Shown: positions 45,536 through 59,263 of the stretch, piece after piece
Position numbering within the stretch: the stretch's first letter is position 1
Layout: every line of letters starts with the position of its first letter
Assembly: GCA_958450325.1 (NCBI GenBank)
Contig: OY288242.1
Coordinates: forward strand, 66,603,562-66,667,561
From: Agrostemma githago
Taxonomy: Eukaryota; Streptophyta; Magnoliopsida; Caryophyllales; Caryophyllaceae
Direction: 5' to 3'
Length of the DNA: 64,000 nt
The notes under the pieces: generated by a model
Databases searched by the model: none
What the model was told of the DNA's origin: nothing
The model's input: the letters and a program-made list of their open reading frames with translations, nothing else
Position numbers and translations under genes: made by a program

Positions 45536-48500
45536 TGTAACACCCCTGATTTTTATAAACTAAACTTTATTTAACTTTTATTCTATTTACGATTTAATTC
45601 GTAAATCTTAAAATTTTTATAAAACGAATTTCTTCTAACCGTTTCAAACTCCTAAAATTCTATTTGTCTCGAAAACTCTTCTTATATCTAAAACATATTT
45701 TTCTTCTTGTTTCAGTTTATATTACACATTTAATTCTTATTGAACTTCTGTTTCGACGATTTGAATTCTAAACTCTTTTGATTTAAGCTTGGATTTATAT
45801 ATTTGTAAACTTCAACTCGTTTTAAAAGTTTCGTTAAATCATCTATTATTTTTCCTCGAGAAATCAACTTAATTCATTTTTGTCGTACCTTCGTTAATTT
45901 TCTCAACAAACGTTTGTTTTACGTTTGAGATACATTTTTTAAATCCTCACGAACTAATTTATGATATCTCTAAATTACGTATCTATTTCAAATATTTATT
46001 TTGTCTCGATAAGTATCATATATATTTATGTTACAGAGTATTTTACTTGAACCGTCTCATGCATGGTACTATTTCCGATCCAATTCGTTTCTAACCTAAT
46101 GGAGTCACGTTTCCTTTCCCACTTCCCCTTCACTTAATCAACCGCTTCCCCATCTTCCCTCTTTCACCCCCTCTTTCGTTCATTTTTCTCTATCACGTTC
46201 ACCATCTTCATCTATCGATCAGCCACGTCGATTATCGCTCTCCCTCCTCCGTTCCTGTTGATTCGTTCCTTCGTGCATCCCCCCCTGTTTCGAAAGCGTG
46301 CTGTTAACGAGAGGTAGCCTCCGTCTTCTCTGTTTTCTCCTTCTTCTTTTTCTTTCCGTCTATTGCAACCCTTGTTGTTGTCGTCATCATTGTTGTTCGA
46401 TGATGCTATTGGTGTTGTTCTACCGCTGCTTCTACTGCTAATTGATGCTATCGTCGTTAAAGTTATCATTTCGTCCTTTTCCTTTCTTCGTTATGCTGTT
46501 GTCTCCTCTCGTTTTATGTCCTGCTGCTGCTCTGTTGTCCATCGTCACCGACGTTGCTGCCGCGGTTACGTTTCTACCACTGGTATTGTTGTCACTGTTG
46601 TTGCTGTTCTCGATTACGTTTTGCTACGGTTTGTGACCTTACTTCTTCTTCATCTGCTTCTTCTTCTTAATTCCCTCTTCTTTTCTTCCTTTCTTCCTCT
46701 TCTTATTGCTACTGGTTCATTGTTGTTGTTGATGTCATGTTGTGCGTGCTGCGGCACTATTTCTACTGCTACTGCATCGTGCAGTTACTGCTGCGTGCTG
46801 TTGTTACGGAAGGCTATTGATCTGCTGTAATTTTTGTTGCTGTTCGTCGTAAAAGCGTCCCATTTTCCAGCCTATCTCAATCATCAATTTAATCCTAATT
46901 CGTGCCTTATTCATTCCAATCTCGAGGGTAATTTAATTACCCTTATTCTCCGTCTGGTTTCCCCTTTTATTAACTTATTATGTGGTTTAATACCATATGT
47001 TTTAATTTTTCATAGGATATCGTGCTGGATCCGATGAAGACGGTTATTTTATTAATTCGGATATCAATGAAGGTAACCCATGATGGCATGACTCGGTATT
47101 GCATGATATATATGTTGTAGTTGCTCGTAGTATCGTTTTAAAATCGAATCTTAATACGAATAAGCATGTTTTAATTATATTACGATAATATGCTTAAATT
47201 GATTTCATGTTTCTATCGCTTTTAATCTTCTCTATTTATTTCACATCGGCTATTCTAAAAGTATTATAACGCCGAGTCTAAAACATACAAATAAGCATTT
47301 GTTTCTCGATTTTCGTGATTTTTAATATAAAGTATCAAAGTGAGTTTTTATTGCTTTAACGAAGTTACAGCATGTTTCAGAGTCTCTTAATGTTTTTGTA
47401 CAATTTATTAATCCTTCTTAATTACTTTATTTTCGAAAACTTTGAAAATAGACTACTGTTTATTTTAAGTCTAGTTTACCTCTGTTTAATTTCGTAAAAT
47501 ATATCCAAGTATTTTGGTCACGATAAATTTTTTACAAACAGATGTCAAAACAGTACGCGAATCTGTCAGTTGTTGTAAAACTAATTTAATACCTTTGATA
47601 AACTTTGAATTTAATTTGGGTAATTTACTTACATAAACTTTGAAGATTTTGGTTAATGTTTCCAATTGGTATTTCTTCAAAATCAATTTTTAAACGTATT
47701 TTATTAATGAGATACCATCGGGTGTCGAATTCTGTCAGTTTGTAAAAGTACAAATAAAATCCTTTGTCAAGTTTGAAATTTGGACTTACTTAAGAAATAA
47801 AAGTTTTAGATAAGATTCTAAAGTTTTAAACCCCACTGATCTTACGGTGTTTTGAGTTTTAATGATTTGATTATGAATTTTATAGTAATACAGTGAAATT
47901 ATGAAAAATCTGTAAACTTGTAATTTAATACTTTTAATTATTTATAATTCAACCTTTTGAAAAATAATTATGATTTTAACTTTCGTTGACTTTTAATCGT
48001 TAAATATATATTTATAATGTAAGTATAATGTTTATGTATCGAGGCCTGATATTAACTATTTTATATAACTCAAATGTTGAACGATTTCTAATTATAATAA
48101 TACCTATTTTGGAAAGTTAATATTTGAAGAAAGTTTCCCAAATTAGAAAGTTTCTTTTTAAGAACATTTTGATAACCCTATCGAATTTCGACAACAGCTT
48201 TATTTTGGAATTATGGAATAAGGACAAGTGTACGGGTAGAGTAATACAGTCTAGGGTATAAGTTTTGCCATCAACTATAAAGCTGGTGTGTCTATGTTGA
48301 GATACATTGGTCGTTGAACTGAGCATGGTTTGTGTTCAGGAGTGTGTATATTTTGACATTAAACTTAGATATCGCATTGTGTAAGTCGCCGTCGAGTTGA
48401 ACTGGATTATGGTTGATGTCCAGAAGGGGTGTACATTACTTAAGCCAGGACCTCGCTGCACGCAGTCCTGTTATAGTTTGAGTTGCCTAGTTAGAGACTG

Positions 48501-49033
48501 AAGTCTAATTTGTTTTGACTGAATTCTCGAACCTAGTTTAGTATGATCCTAGTGAAAGTATATTCCGTCACACTGATTGATTTCCATAACGTCGTTACTA
48601 TTATTGATTGACATTGATTTGCAGGTTGACAATCATTTTGAAGTATTTTACCGTATCATTTTAAATGTTTTCCGTTTTCAAATATTTTGATATAATAGTA
48701 ATTATGCTTTAATATTATGTAATATGGCTGGGAGACCTGCCTGAGTTGCTCCCCACTGAATTGTGGCTGTTAAGTTTATAACATGGCAGGTATTATTTGT
48801 TCCGGGGTTTGATGTGAGCTAGCGAGTGGCGTGGATCCTACTCCGTTTGATTTATGATTATTTATTGATTCTTAATCCCATTTGGAGAATTTTTATTTTT
48901 AGCCCTTTTGTAAAAAGTGGCATTTGTATTGACGGACCATTCTTTTTGTAAAGTATAGAACATCATGGTGTTTTAATTCCAAATCTACGGTGTTTCCGCC
49001 ACTGTATTGCATTAGAATTTATAGAGGATTACA
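45536..49033 (+). repeat. Left LTR of element D
   Basis: 3,498 bp. Its first 900 bp hold a CTG/TTG/CTT-rich stretch that gives hydrophobic chance ORFs (46363-46830). The last third (about 48190-48560) shares the conserved block of element B. Confidence 0.9.
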
Positions 49034-49035
49034 GT

Positions 49036-49047
49036 TGGTATCAGAGC
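49036..49047 (+). promoter_or_regulatory. Primer binding site of element D (initiator-Met tRNA)
   Basis: TGGTATCAGAGC, a perfect match, begins two bases after the LTR end. Confidence 0.9.
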
Positions 49048-50835
49048 ATTGTTGCTCCCGACGCCCACACCTGATTTTTGGAAAATACCCATAAACGATT
49101 TGAACATTAATAAAATATCAGTGAGAGAAGGGTAGAAACCAAATTAAGGATTTAACTGTTAGGTTTCCATGTTCTCGTAACTCAATGATTAGCATTGAAT
49201 GTTTGTTTTATATGCCCAAGAAGAAGATGAGTGGACAAGATGTTGATGTAATGCTGCTCTAGATCGGGACAAGACCTACTTAGCACTTCTAAGACCTGAT
49301 GACTTGAGTGGACGACTTGGTGCTACAAGGAAGATACAATGGTGACCTTCCAACCCAGATTCAGTTTGCTCAAGTTACAGTCTAGATGATAAAGAGTAGA
49401 TTCCAGTCCCGCGATGGTGCAGTAGACTCCGACATGATTTCACTTTGGACCCGGATGCGACTTTATTTCAGATTGGATCCAGATGGAGCGACCGAAAAAG
49501 ACTGGTGTGCTCGTTTCTTACAAGAGATGAAGAGATCCAACGAGTTCCCTTATGAACTCAGGAGACACGAAGACTCCTTTCTGGTTACGTTCAAGATCTT
49601 AGTAGTCTAGGATCCTTGTTCTTTTCTCCTAGTCTCTTCTTCTTCCTCTCCTTACGGATATTGTTGTGTCGTTGCACTACTATGACCTGATGCTGTTCGG
49701 CTCTCTGCTGTTGCATGTTGTTATTCCTTATGTCGGTGTGTTGCCACTGCTCTCCCTATCAGTTTTTATCTTCTTCTTCTTCCAATCCTTGTGATATAAA
49801 TGGTCATTTTCAGTCTCGTGGTGAATCCTTGTTTTATTCTCTCATTTTACCCTCTATCGTCTTGAGATTTTCTGGTTAGACTCTTGTCTTAGTGAACCCC
49901 GCGATAGTTAAAGATGTTTGAGGTTTAGTAAACCGCTTGTTACATGGTTTGAGAGTTGTAAGTTGTACCCTATTTCCTAAGCTAGTAAGAACCTCTTGGG
50001 GATTGATTTCAATGGTATTAATTGATTGGTGGAATTAGGACTGTACCTTACGTGTTGAGCTTGGATTATAATTTACTTGATTATAAGGTACTTAGAGAGA
50101 ATAAACTTTTGGATAGTAAGATTATATATATTTTTATGGATATCTAGTATCTAACCTAGAATCAAACTAAGTGTAACTGGTAATATTACTTTGGGATTCC
50201 CACTTAATGCTAACTTAATGGACTAGTTGTGGACTTTTGGGATCATAGATCATTGTTTAAAGGGTTAGCCTGAGTGTTGTAGTACCATTTCAGGTTCTCG
50301 TTAATGTTTTTAGTAACTTTGGTTGATATAGATTAAACCTTGGTTCTTATGGATGAGATCATTGAGTCTGATAAGATCGTAACCAATGAATTTTAGAGTT
50401 GAGTGACTCAATATTATTTGAATGGATTGTCCTTATTCTTAAGGAAGAGAAAGGCCATGATCACAATTCGGATTTACACTACTGTTTTGAGGAATATTTT
50501 AATACCCCGCACCTTAATGGAATTTTCGATACCTGTGTACCAACGAGATTGTGGCTTCGTTGGGTGATTAAATATATTGCGGTTGCAACATTGCGATTAG
50601 AAATTGATGGATTTCTGAGAGACCTTATTTAGATGACGTGCTTGGAAATGTGAGTGTCTGTCGTTACATTTGAGGTCGAGTGTGCCTAGGTTTGGCTTAC
50701 TTTCATACCTTTTGTGAAATGGTGATGTTAAACATGTTAGTATAATCATTTTTGAGGACTTAGTACCGAGCTTTGTTAAATTGGTGGATTTTGTTTAGTG
50801 TAGTGTCCCTTACTCGAGTACCATGGAATGTACCC
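49048..50835 (+). other. Interior of element D
   Basis: Homologous in patches to the interior of element B (PBS-proximal AAGATGAGTGGACAAGATGT; TTGGTGGATTTTGTTTAGTG). The frame 49386-49610 (with ISLWTRMRLYFRLDPDG) lies where gag would start, but has no identifiable motif. About 1.4 kb of the 3' interior found in element B is missing. Confidence 0.5.
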
Positions 50836-52336
50836 GTTCACCATCTTCATCTATCGATCAGCCATGTCGATTTTCGCTCTCCCTCCTCCGTTCCTGTTGA
50901 TTCGTTCCTTCGTGCATCCTCCCCCTGTTTCGAACGCGTGTTGTTAACGAGAGGTAGCCCCCGTCTTCTCTGTTTTCTCCTTTTTCCTTTTCTTTCTGTC
51001 TATTGCTGACCTTGTTGCTGTCGTCGTCATTGTTGTTCGATGATGCTATTGGTGTTGTTCTACCGCTGCTTCTACTGCTAATTGATGCTAGCTGCTCACC
51101 TTGATTGTACTAGTGCCTTGATATCGTCGTTACAGTTATCGATTCGTCCTTTTCCTTTCTTCGTTATGCTGCTGTCTCCTCTCGTTTTCTGTCCTGCTGC
51201 TGCTCTGTTGTCCATCGTCAGCGACGTTGCTACCGCGGTTACGTTTCTACCACTGGTATTGTTGACACTGTTGTTGCTGTTCTCGATTACGTTGCTACAA
51301 TTTGTGACCTTGCTTCTTCTTCTTCTTCTTCTTCTTCTTAATTCCCTCTTCTTTTCTTCCTTTCTTCCTCTTCTTATTGTTGTTGGTTCATTGCTGTTGT
51401 TGATGTCATGTTGTACGTGCTGCGGCAATATTTCTACTGCTGCTGCATCGTGCAGTTATTGCTGCGTGTTGTTGTTACGAAAGGCTATTGATCTGCTGTA
51501 GTTTCTATTGTTGTTCGTGATAAAAGCGTCCCATTTTCCAGCCTATCTCAATCATCAATTTAATCCTAATTCGTCCCTTATTCATTCCAATCTCGAGGGT
51601 AATTTAATTACCCTTATTTTTCGTCTCGTTTCCACTTTAATTAACTTATTATGTGGTTTAATACCATATTTTTTAATTTTTCATAGGATAACGTGCTGGA
51701 TCCGATGAAGACGATTATTTTATTAATTCGGATATCAATGAAGGTAACACATGATGGCATGACTCGGTATTGCATGATATATACGTTGTAGTTGCTTGTA
51801 GTATCGTTTTAAAATCGAATCTTAATACGAATAAGCATGTTTTAATTATATTACGATAATATGCTTAAATCGATTTCATGTTTCTACCGCTTTTAATCTT
51901 CTCAATTTACTTCACATCGGATCTTCTAAAATTATTATAAGGTCGAGACTAAAACATACAAATAAGAATTTGTTTCTCAATTTTCGTGATTTTTAATATA
52001 AAGTATCAAAGTGAGTTTGTATTGCTTTAACGAAGTTACAGCATGTTTCAGAGTCTCTTAATGTTTTTGTATGATATATTAATGCTTCTTAATTACTTTA
52101 TTTTCGAAAACTTTGAAAAGAGACTACTGTTTATTTTAAGTCTAGTTTACTTCTGTTTAATTTCGTAAAATAATTCCAAGTATTTTGGTCACAATAAATT
52201 GTTTACGAACAGATGTCGAAACCGTCCGCGAATCTGTCAGTTGTTGTAAAACTAATTTAATACCTTTGATAAAATTTGAATTTAATTTGGGTAATTTACC
52301 TACATAAACTTTGAAGAGTTTGCTTAATGTTTCCAA
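50836..52336 (+). repeat. Right LTR of element D, first part (5'-truncated)
   Basis: Begins at GTTCACCATCTTCATCTATC, matching the left LTR from about 46196. It is broken at 52336 by element E and resumes at 55487. Confidence 0.88.
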
Positions 52337-55300
52337 TGTTATGAAATCATATTAGGTGAATGTCCAATGGGCTTTTGACCCATATGTAAACTCCCTTATC
52401 ATTATTGATTACTATATATACCCTCTCATTGACACGAATAAGATAACTCTCTCACATATCTCTCGCTCTATTCTCTCTCTACTTTTCCTTTCTCTCTCGT
52501 TTCATAACACGTTATTAGCACGAGACTCTAATAATTGAGCAGAGAACAATTGAGGGAGAGTTCGTTAATTTTCAATCCTTGTATCTTTATAACAAGGAGT
52601 TCGTTATATTTTTTTTCATAATCATTGCATTTCTATAGCAATGAAATCATCTTATTCTTATTTTAATTTTTCTTTCAACCCTTGCATCTCTCAAGCAAGG
52701 AGATCGTTATTTTTTTTCTCTCAATTCTTGTGTCTCTATAACAAGAAGATTAATATGAGCATAGTTTTATGTTTCTCTCAATTCTTGCATCTTTATAGCA
52801 AAGAAATCGTTATTATTTTTCTCAATCCTTGAATAACTACTTCAAGGGGTTAATTCATATCTTTTGAAGATATATATACGATTTATTATCTCCTTATGAC
52901 TATAAGAAGATCATTATATATACGGAGTATTTTCAATTCATCTCCATCTTTGTATTTTTATGACAAAGAATTATATATATTAATGTAGTCGTTTTAACGA
53001 TTGAGACATACATTAAAGCATAGTAGTTAAGTTACTACAATTCTAATATTTTGTTTGTCTCTTTTTGTCAATATATTTTAAACGAAAAACTTGGCAACTT
53101 TATTTTATTTCAACAATATAATTTAGATGTTAATTTAGATGATTATCTGAAATACACATTTCCTAAAGTCATAGATTTTGATGTCATAAATATTTAATTT
53201 CTATAATAATATATTCTCTACCTTATTATAGCTATGTAGTTATGGTAGTAAAAATTTCGTAATTACGGTAACAATCTTTCCACTTTGCTACATATTATAT
53301 TGTGTAAAATAATTATGACGGTATTACAATTACGTAATGACATAATATACCTACTATTAGCAATTTAAAATGTTAAAATTTTCATAATCATGTTCATTAT
53401 TTTTTAAGTTATATTTGTCACGCATAACTTGCATTTCATTGTAAGTTGTTTAGCGATGATTTAATGTGAGATTGCCTTCTATCAATTTAATGCAAGACAA
53501 TCTCCTATCAAATTAAGGATAGACAATTTTTTTTTGTTATTACAATGTGAGTAAGTCTCCTATCACATTAATGTGAGACGGTATTTTATCAGTATAATGG
53601 GAGATAATTTCTGTAAATTTACGATCTTCGATCGGTATAAGTTCAGTCAAGTCTTCCGTGAGTTTAATGTGAGACTAATTTATTTATGGAGTAATCTTAT
53701 TCATAATTATTCTCCAATTCATTACTCGATCTGGAAGTCTAAAATATCTTACTGCATAACACTTCAATATTCATCATTTGAGTAATTACTCAAACAGAAT
53801 ATATCGTTATATTTCCCAAAAGAATATTAATATATGACTGATCTTGCAAATTTACATGAGACACTAGAAGTGTTCCATTTTGTGAGATGAATATAAAATT
53901 TGTGTCATATTGAGTAAGTTTAGCATTCAATAGTTTGGCATGCAATTGCAAATTCTACATATTGAAACCAGCTAACTTCGCATATGCATTATTGCAATTA
54001 TTAATTGAGAACAAATATCAACAGTTGACATGAACTGATTAAGCATATATATCAACAAGTACTTAAAAGTATGGGTTTAAGAATTGTGACTTAAAATTGA
54101 CTATGAATGATGATATTTGGAGATCCAATTACACATTACTCGAGGTTGAATAAAAATATTTTAAGTTCAATTCTACGAATTGATCGATATTGTTTTAAGT
54201 GGCTTGGAGACCACATATCAAATACGAGTAATTCACAATTTGATCGTTATCATGTGAATAAATTGATCTCTTAAATTTGGCATTTAGAATCAGCCATTAA
54301 TAGTCAATTATTTTATGAACCACGTACTCCCCGAAATATATCATAATCTTGCAAAAATACCCATCAATGAAATCTTATTTGCATACAATATGATAAACGC
54401 ATTCTAAGGTGGTTAAGTAAATGATAGCAATCTATCTTGAATATTTTTTTACCACCTTAGGGGGAGAAAGTGAGTGACAAGTTGGTAAAACAAAAGAAGT
54501 TTTATCATATCAAACTACGCGTATTTATCATGTACAGTAATATATAAGTAAAATGACGATTCTACGAAATTACATCGATCTGAAATGGCTACACATTTGT
54601 GCGCAATATCAAGTGGCCTATTGAATAAGGATTTTATAAATCCGTATGACCGTCGACATATTTATTGGTATCAATGAGCTCATAATCCTGAAATTCATCA
54701 AATTTATTTATGATATTGAAAAGTATACAATACAGTTTGCATATTGAGTCATCATGCTGATATATAGAAACTAAGTATATCATTTCATATTAGTTTTCTT
54801 ATCACATCGTTGCATCATTTCATATTCATATAGTTTAAATTTAGTCACATATTATATTCTTGCAAATTATTGATAATCTGACTATACTTTGAAATGTTGT
54901 AGTGATATTTGGATGAACACGCAACAATCAAAGACTATCTTCATATTATCCGTATAATTATTTGAAGATCAATGATAGATTTCTAATTATCGAAGACATC
55001 TATGGAGTTTATCAAGTATGATGATTGTTATTTCAATATCGAGATTTATAATCACATCATGGATAATATAGTTATTTTCCGAGTGATGTAACTATCAGGG
55101 GGAGTATATATGCACGCGCTGTACTCTTTTTCCTTTTCTATGGTTTTGTCCCACTGGGTTTTCTATGGAAATGTTTTGATGAGGCAGCATCATATGCGTG
55201 TTTGAGGAATAATGTTTTCTATTCTACACTAGTTTTTTCCCACGGGGTTTTTTTTCGAGTGAGGTTTTTATGAGACATATTATTCCGTAATGTACATTCA

Positions 55301-55481
55301 AGGGAGAGTGTTATGAAATCATATTAGGTGAATGTCCATTGGGCTCTTGACCCATATGTAAACTTCCTTATCATTACTGATTACTATATATATCCTCTCA
55401 ATGACATGAATAAGATAATTCTCTCACATATTTCTCGCTCTATTCTCTCTCTACTTTTCCTTTCTCTCTCGTTTCTTAACA
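52337..55481 (+). mobile_element. Short-LTR copia-like element E, non-autonomous (3.1 kb)
   Basis: Two 173-bp LTRs (52337-52509 and 55309-55481) start TGTTATGAAATCATATTAG and end AACA. Flanks are TCCAA (52332-52336) and TTCAA (55482-55486), a TSD with one change. The purine tract CAAGGGAGAG stands just before the right LTR. Two TTTTTCCCAC(T/G)GGGTTTT phrases (about 55146 and 55235) are a known mark of copia 3' regions. No gag-pol frame survives; 53573-53785 and similar frames look like chance. A solo LTR of the same kind is at 35010-35180. Confidence 0.85.
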
Positions 55482-55486
55482 TTCAA

Positions 55487-56774
55487 TTGGTTTTTCTTCA
55501 AAATCAATTTTTAAACGTATTTTATTAATGAGATACCATCGGGTGCCCGAATTCTTTCAGTTTGTAAAAGTACAAATAAAAACCTTTGTCAAGTTTAAAA
55601 TTTGGATTTACTTAAGCAATAAAAGTTTTAGATAAGATTCTAAAGTTTTTAACCCCATTGGTCTTACGGTGTTTTGATTTTTAATGATTTGATTATGAAT
55701 TTTATATCAAGACAGTGAAATTATGAAAACTCTGTAAACTTGTAATTTAATACTTTTAATTATTTATATTTCAACCTTTTGAGAAATAATTATGATTTTG
55801 ACTTTCGTTGACTTTTAGTCGTTAAATATATATTTATAAAATAAGTATAATGTTTATGTCTTGAGGCCTGATATTAACTATTTTATATAACTCAAATGTG
55901 GAACGATTTCTAATTATAATAATACCAATTTTGGAAAGTTAATATTTGAAGAAAGTTTCCCAAATTAGAAAGTTTCCATTTAAGAACGTTTTGATAACCC
56001 TATCGAATTTCGACAACGGCTTTATTTTGGAATTATGGAATAAGGACAAGTGTACGGGTAGAGTAATACAGTCTAGGGTATACGTTTTGCTATCAACTAT
56101 AAAGCTGGTGTGTCTATGTTGAGACACATACATTGCTCGCTGAACTGAGCCTGGTTTGTGTTCAGGAGTGTGTATATTACTTAAGTCAGGACCTCGCTGC
56201 ACGCAGTCCTGTTATAGTTTGAGTTGCCTAGTTAGAGACTGAAGTCTAATTTGTTTTGACTGAATTCTCGAACCTAGTTTAGTATGATCCTAGTGAAAGT
56301 CTTTTTCGTCACACTGATTGATTTCCATAACGCCGTTACTATTATTGATTGACATTGATTTGCAGGTTGACAATCATTTTGAAGTATTTTACCGTGTCAT
56401 TTTAAATGTTTTCCGTTTTCAACTATTTTGATATAATAGTAATTATGCTTTAATATTATGTAATATGGCTGAGAGAACTGCCTGAGTTGCTCCCTACTGA
56501 ATTGTGGTTGTTATGTTTATAATATGGCAGATATTATTTGTTCCGGGGTTTGATGTGAGCTACCGAGTGGCGTGGATCCTACTCCGTTTGATTTATGATT
56601 ATTTATTGATTCTTAATCCCATTTGGAGAATTTTTATTTTTAGCCCTTTTATAAAAAGTGGCCTTTGTATTGACTGACCGATCTTTTTGTTAAGTATAGA
56701 ACATCAGGGTATTTTAATCCCAAATCTACGGTGTTTCTGCCACTGTATTGCATTAGAATTTATAGGGGATTACA
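55487..56774 (+). repeat. Right LTR of element D, last part
   Basis: Continues the LTR after element E. It lacks about 100 bp present in the left LTR (after GTGTGTATATT near 56175) and ends GGGGATTACA before the TSD TCATC. Confidence 0.88.
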
Positions 56775-56779
56775 TCATC

Positions 56780-56960
56780 TGTTACTTTCGTTGATATCAT
56801 TTGTTACTTTAATGTCTACCCCCTTTGACTACACATTCTGTCACTTGAGTGCCCACCCATGCACTGTTACTTTAATACATATAGCACTGTTACTTTAGTG
56901 TGTGTATTATATGTTACTTTAATGAATAAGCTCTGCGATAGAACATTCATTTTTTCACCC
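56780..56960 (+). repeat. GTTACTTTAAT motif array in the Ulp1-gene intron (right part)
   Basis: Six variants such as TTGTTACTTTAATGTC and CTGTTACTTTAATAC, in plus orientation, resume directly after the right TSD of element D. Confidence 0.85.
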
Positions 56961-56997
56961 GGATGCATATTTGTAACACAGTTATTGTTTCATGCAG

Positions 56998-57643
56998 GTG
57001 GTCCATGAGGTTCATCTTGTGATGGGAAGGAATTCAGTTGCATTCCATGATTGGTGGGTGTCATATGCTGCCAAGATCAAGAGGATAACATCGGGCAATC
57101 AATCACCGGATGACCCAGTCCAGTCACAAGCATCCCAGGCATTCTGGGGAGTAGCAGAGCTTCACCGGATGGTGGACCAAGTCTGTGAGGCGCTTCGAGG
57201 CACTAGGGAGATTTCGTCGGAGGGGCCGGTATTTGAGGCTAAACATACACATGTAGATAATGTGGACGGTCATAACTTTCAGCCGTACTCGACGGCTGAG
57301 GTAAATGAGGTTATTCAGGAGGAATTTGAGTTACACAGTGACCGCCAGCTGGTGCTATCTCTGTGGGATAAGGATAAAAGCAAAGACGAGGATGTCGGTG
57401 AGTGCTTGTGGGTGGAAGTAGACGGAAGGAAGGTCTTCCACCCTAACTTTTTTCATTCTGACAAGCTGTTAAGATGCATCTAAGTTGTCGATGAGAGGCT
57501 TGGATGCTCTTGTGACTGTGATGTCCCGATTCATGACCAGCTTACTCTATCAGACTTCCTGGGTAGTGATAGAAGGCTTTTCAGGTCTGTTATGTCTGTA
57601 AGGAAAACTACGTCTTCTACATTAATGAAAAATACAGTACATC
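56998..57643 (+). pseudogene. Ulp1 gene, central linker exon
   Basis: Acceptor TTTCATGCAG ends at 56997 and a strong donor GTAAGT is at 57644. The exon encodes NSVAFHDWWVSYAAKIKRI, an acidic Asp/Glu-rich stretch and DVPIHDQLTLSDFLGSDRRL. A TAA at 57481-57483 interrupts it between RCI and VVDERL. This is the only stop in an otherwise open 646-nt exon. Confidence 0.65.
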
Positions 57644-57706
57644 GTAAGTGGTCCACAACCTTACAATCCTTGTTTAGCATTACATAATCTGTTCGAATTT
57701 TGCAAG

Positions 57707-58840
57707 GAGATGATTGTAAGGTTCAGCGACTTCTTCAACGTACCCTGTGGCAAGCTGGCCACACTGGCGCCTGGAGAGCAGCTTTCAAATGTTGTGATTG
57801 ACAGCTGGTGCATACTTCTCAACCACATGGCAGCTGCTCGGACTGCACCGCGGCGTACATCACGTTGCTTCTACACTAAAGTAACACAGTATGTGAACTA
57901 CAATAACTCAATATATTGTGTGTGCGTAAATTTCATATGATGAATCAGACATCTAATAATATCAAGCTTCTCACTGAGTAACAAATATCATGCAGGATAC
58001 AACTCTGAAGATTTGGAGAAGCATAAAGGGTGGTGTTTTGGTGGACATGAGCGCAGAATTGTTCAACTTCTGGAACATATGGCTCGAAGAAAATAAAGGG
58101 AATCTCGAGCTAGATTCTGACATGGTATTTTTTATTTTAGTGCCCATATTTGTAAGCTTCCTCCTCATTTATAATCATCAACACGATACTCATTCCCTAT
58201 CTACAGTTATTTGTTCCGGTGCTGTCGGAAAACAATGACCATTACAGCTACGCGTGTATCAATTTTGTGTCACAGCAGATTGAATACCTTGATAATAGGT
58301 CTTACGACGAGGAGGAGTTTGAAAATCTTCCTTATGTTGGGATGGCACAGCTCTCAGTAAGTCTACTCATTTTGGTATATATTCTAACATCCTTATATAC
58401 AAAATGTCGTATATAAGGATGACAAACAAACAAATGATGTTTCGTCATCTGTCATTCTTATACGTTTTTTTTAATATCACCAAGGCCGAAGAAATGGGTA
58501 AGTATATGGTGCAGAGAGGCATCAATAAGGGGGTCAATGTCTCTTCATTCCCTCTTGTCAACATCCCATTCAGATGGCAGGGCAGTGGATTCTCGGTTAA
58601 TGATTGCGGTGTATACCTCAGGATACACATGATGTTGTATGCTGAGAAGGAGTTCGACTGTCCCCTGGGCACGAGCGAAGTGAACAAACTGTACAGGGCA
58701 GAAATTATCGCGACGCTGTGTCTTTGCGACATTAACCAGGAGAGGGATGTGTTGATTTCGAGGGTGTCCTCCTTTGTAGCCGATAAAGCTAACCTTGCCA
58801 TTAATAAGACTATGTCAGATGTTGCCACGTCCATCAGTGA
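57707..58840 (+). CDS. First Ulp1-like catalytic domain (exons around 57707-57880, 57996-58124, 58207-58356, 58485 onward)
   Basis: The order of conserved blocks is VVIDSWCILLN, LFVPVLSENNDHYSYACINF, IEYLDN and FRWQGSGFSVNDCGVY. The expected C48 catalytic residues are visible: His at 58240-58242, Asp at 58291-58293, Cys at 58605-58607 within DCG, and a Gln nine residues before the Cys. Introns at 58125-58206 and 58357-58484 are GT..AG with phase 0. The domain itself has no stop, though the whole gene is broken elsewhere. Confidence 0.75.
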
Positions 58841-59263
58841 GTCTGACAAGAGGTCAGGAGAACCGATTTCCGACGTAAGACCCACTAAGAAGAATCGCTT
58901 GCCACCATCCACTCCAAAAACACCAGCTTCAGAAACCACGCATCAATCACCGGTCACCACCGGATCATTAACTGTCCTTCGGAGTCGATCTAGAGGGGAC
59001 GGGGATGGCTTAGGCTGCTCCATCGACTGTGGGATGTAGATCCTAGTCTCCTGACGGCATGCCCGTTCCTTGCAAACAACAAGACCCTACTGAGCAATAT
59101 CCCCGTCCTGCGGAAAAATGTAGTGGACTACTGCTTACTTCAGCACAACAACTACAACAATAGGTAATATGACAAACACTATACATATTGGGAATATATT
59201 ATTGTTTAATTTTTTGTCACTTATCTGTTATTCCCAATCCCTACTGATCTGTTCTAAATTCAG

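Larger units (their letters stand above)
45536..56774 (+). mobile_element. LTR retrotransposon D (related to B), with truncated right LTR and nested element E
   Basis: It starts TGTAACACCCCTG and ends GGGGATTACA with TSD TCATC (45531-45535 and 56775-56779). The left LTR (45536-49033) is complete, followed by a Met-initiator primer site. The right LTR begins only at about 50836, lacking its first ~660 bp and the preceding polypurine tract. Element E is inserted in it. No gag-pol domains are present. It lies in an intron of the MULE1 Ulp1 gene, so the insertion need not have killed that gene. Confidence 0.88.

Noticed and set aside
46363..46830. 155-aa hydrophobic ORF and its partner at 51082-51501
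   Set aside because: Both lie at the same place in the two LTRs of element D, in CTG/TTG/CTT-rich sequence. The Leu/Ser/Cys-rich translation is a product of the base bias, and the lengths differ through indels.
53573..53785. 70-aa ORF within element E as a possible gag
   Set aside because: No CCHC knuckle or copia motif is visible and the AT-rich frame is short. Chance is the simpler reading.
58445..58939. 164-aa minus-strand ORF
   Set aside because: Shadow of the Ulp1 catalytic exon on the plus strand.
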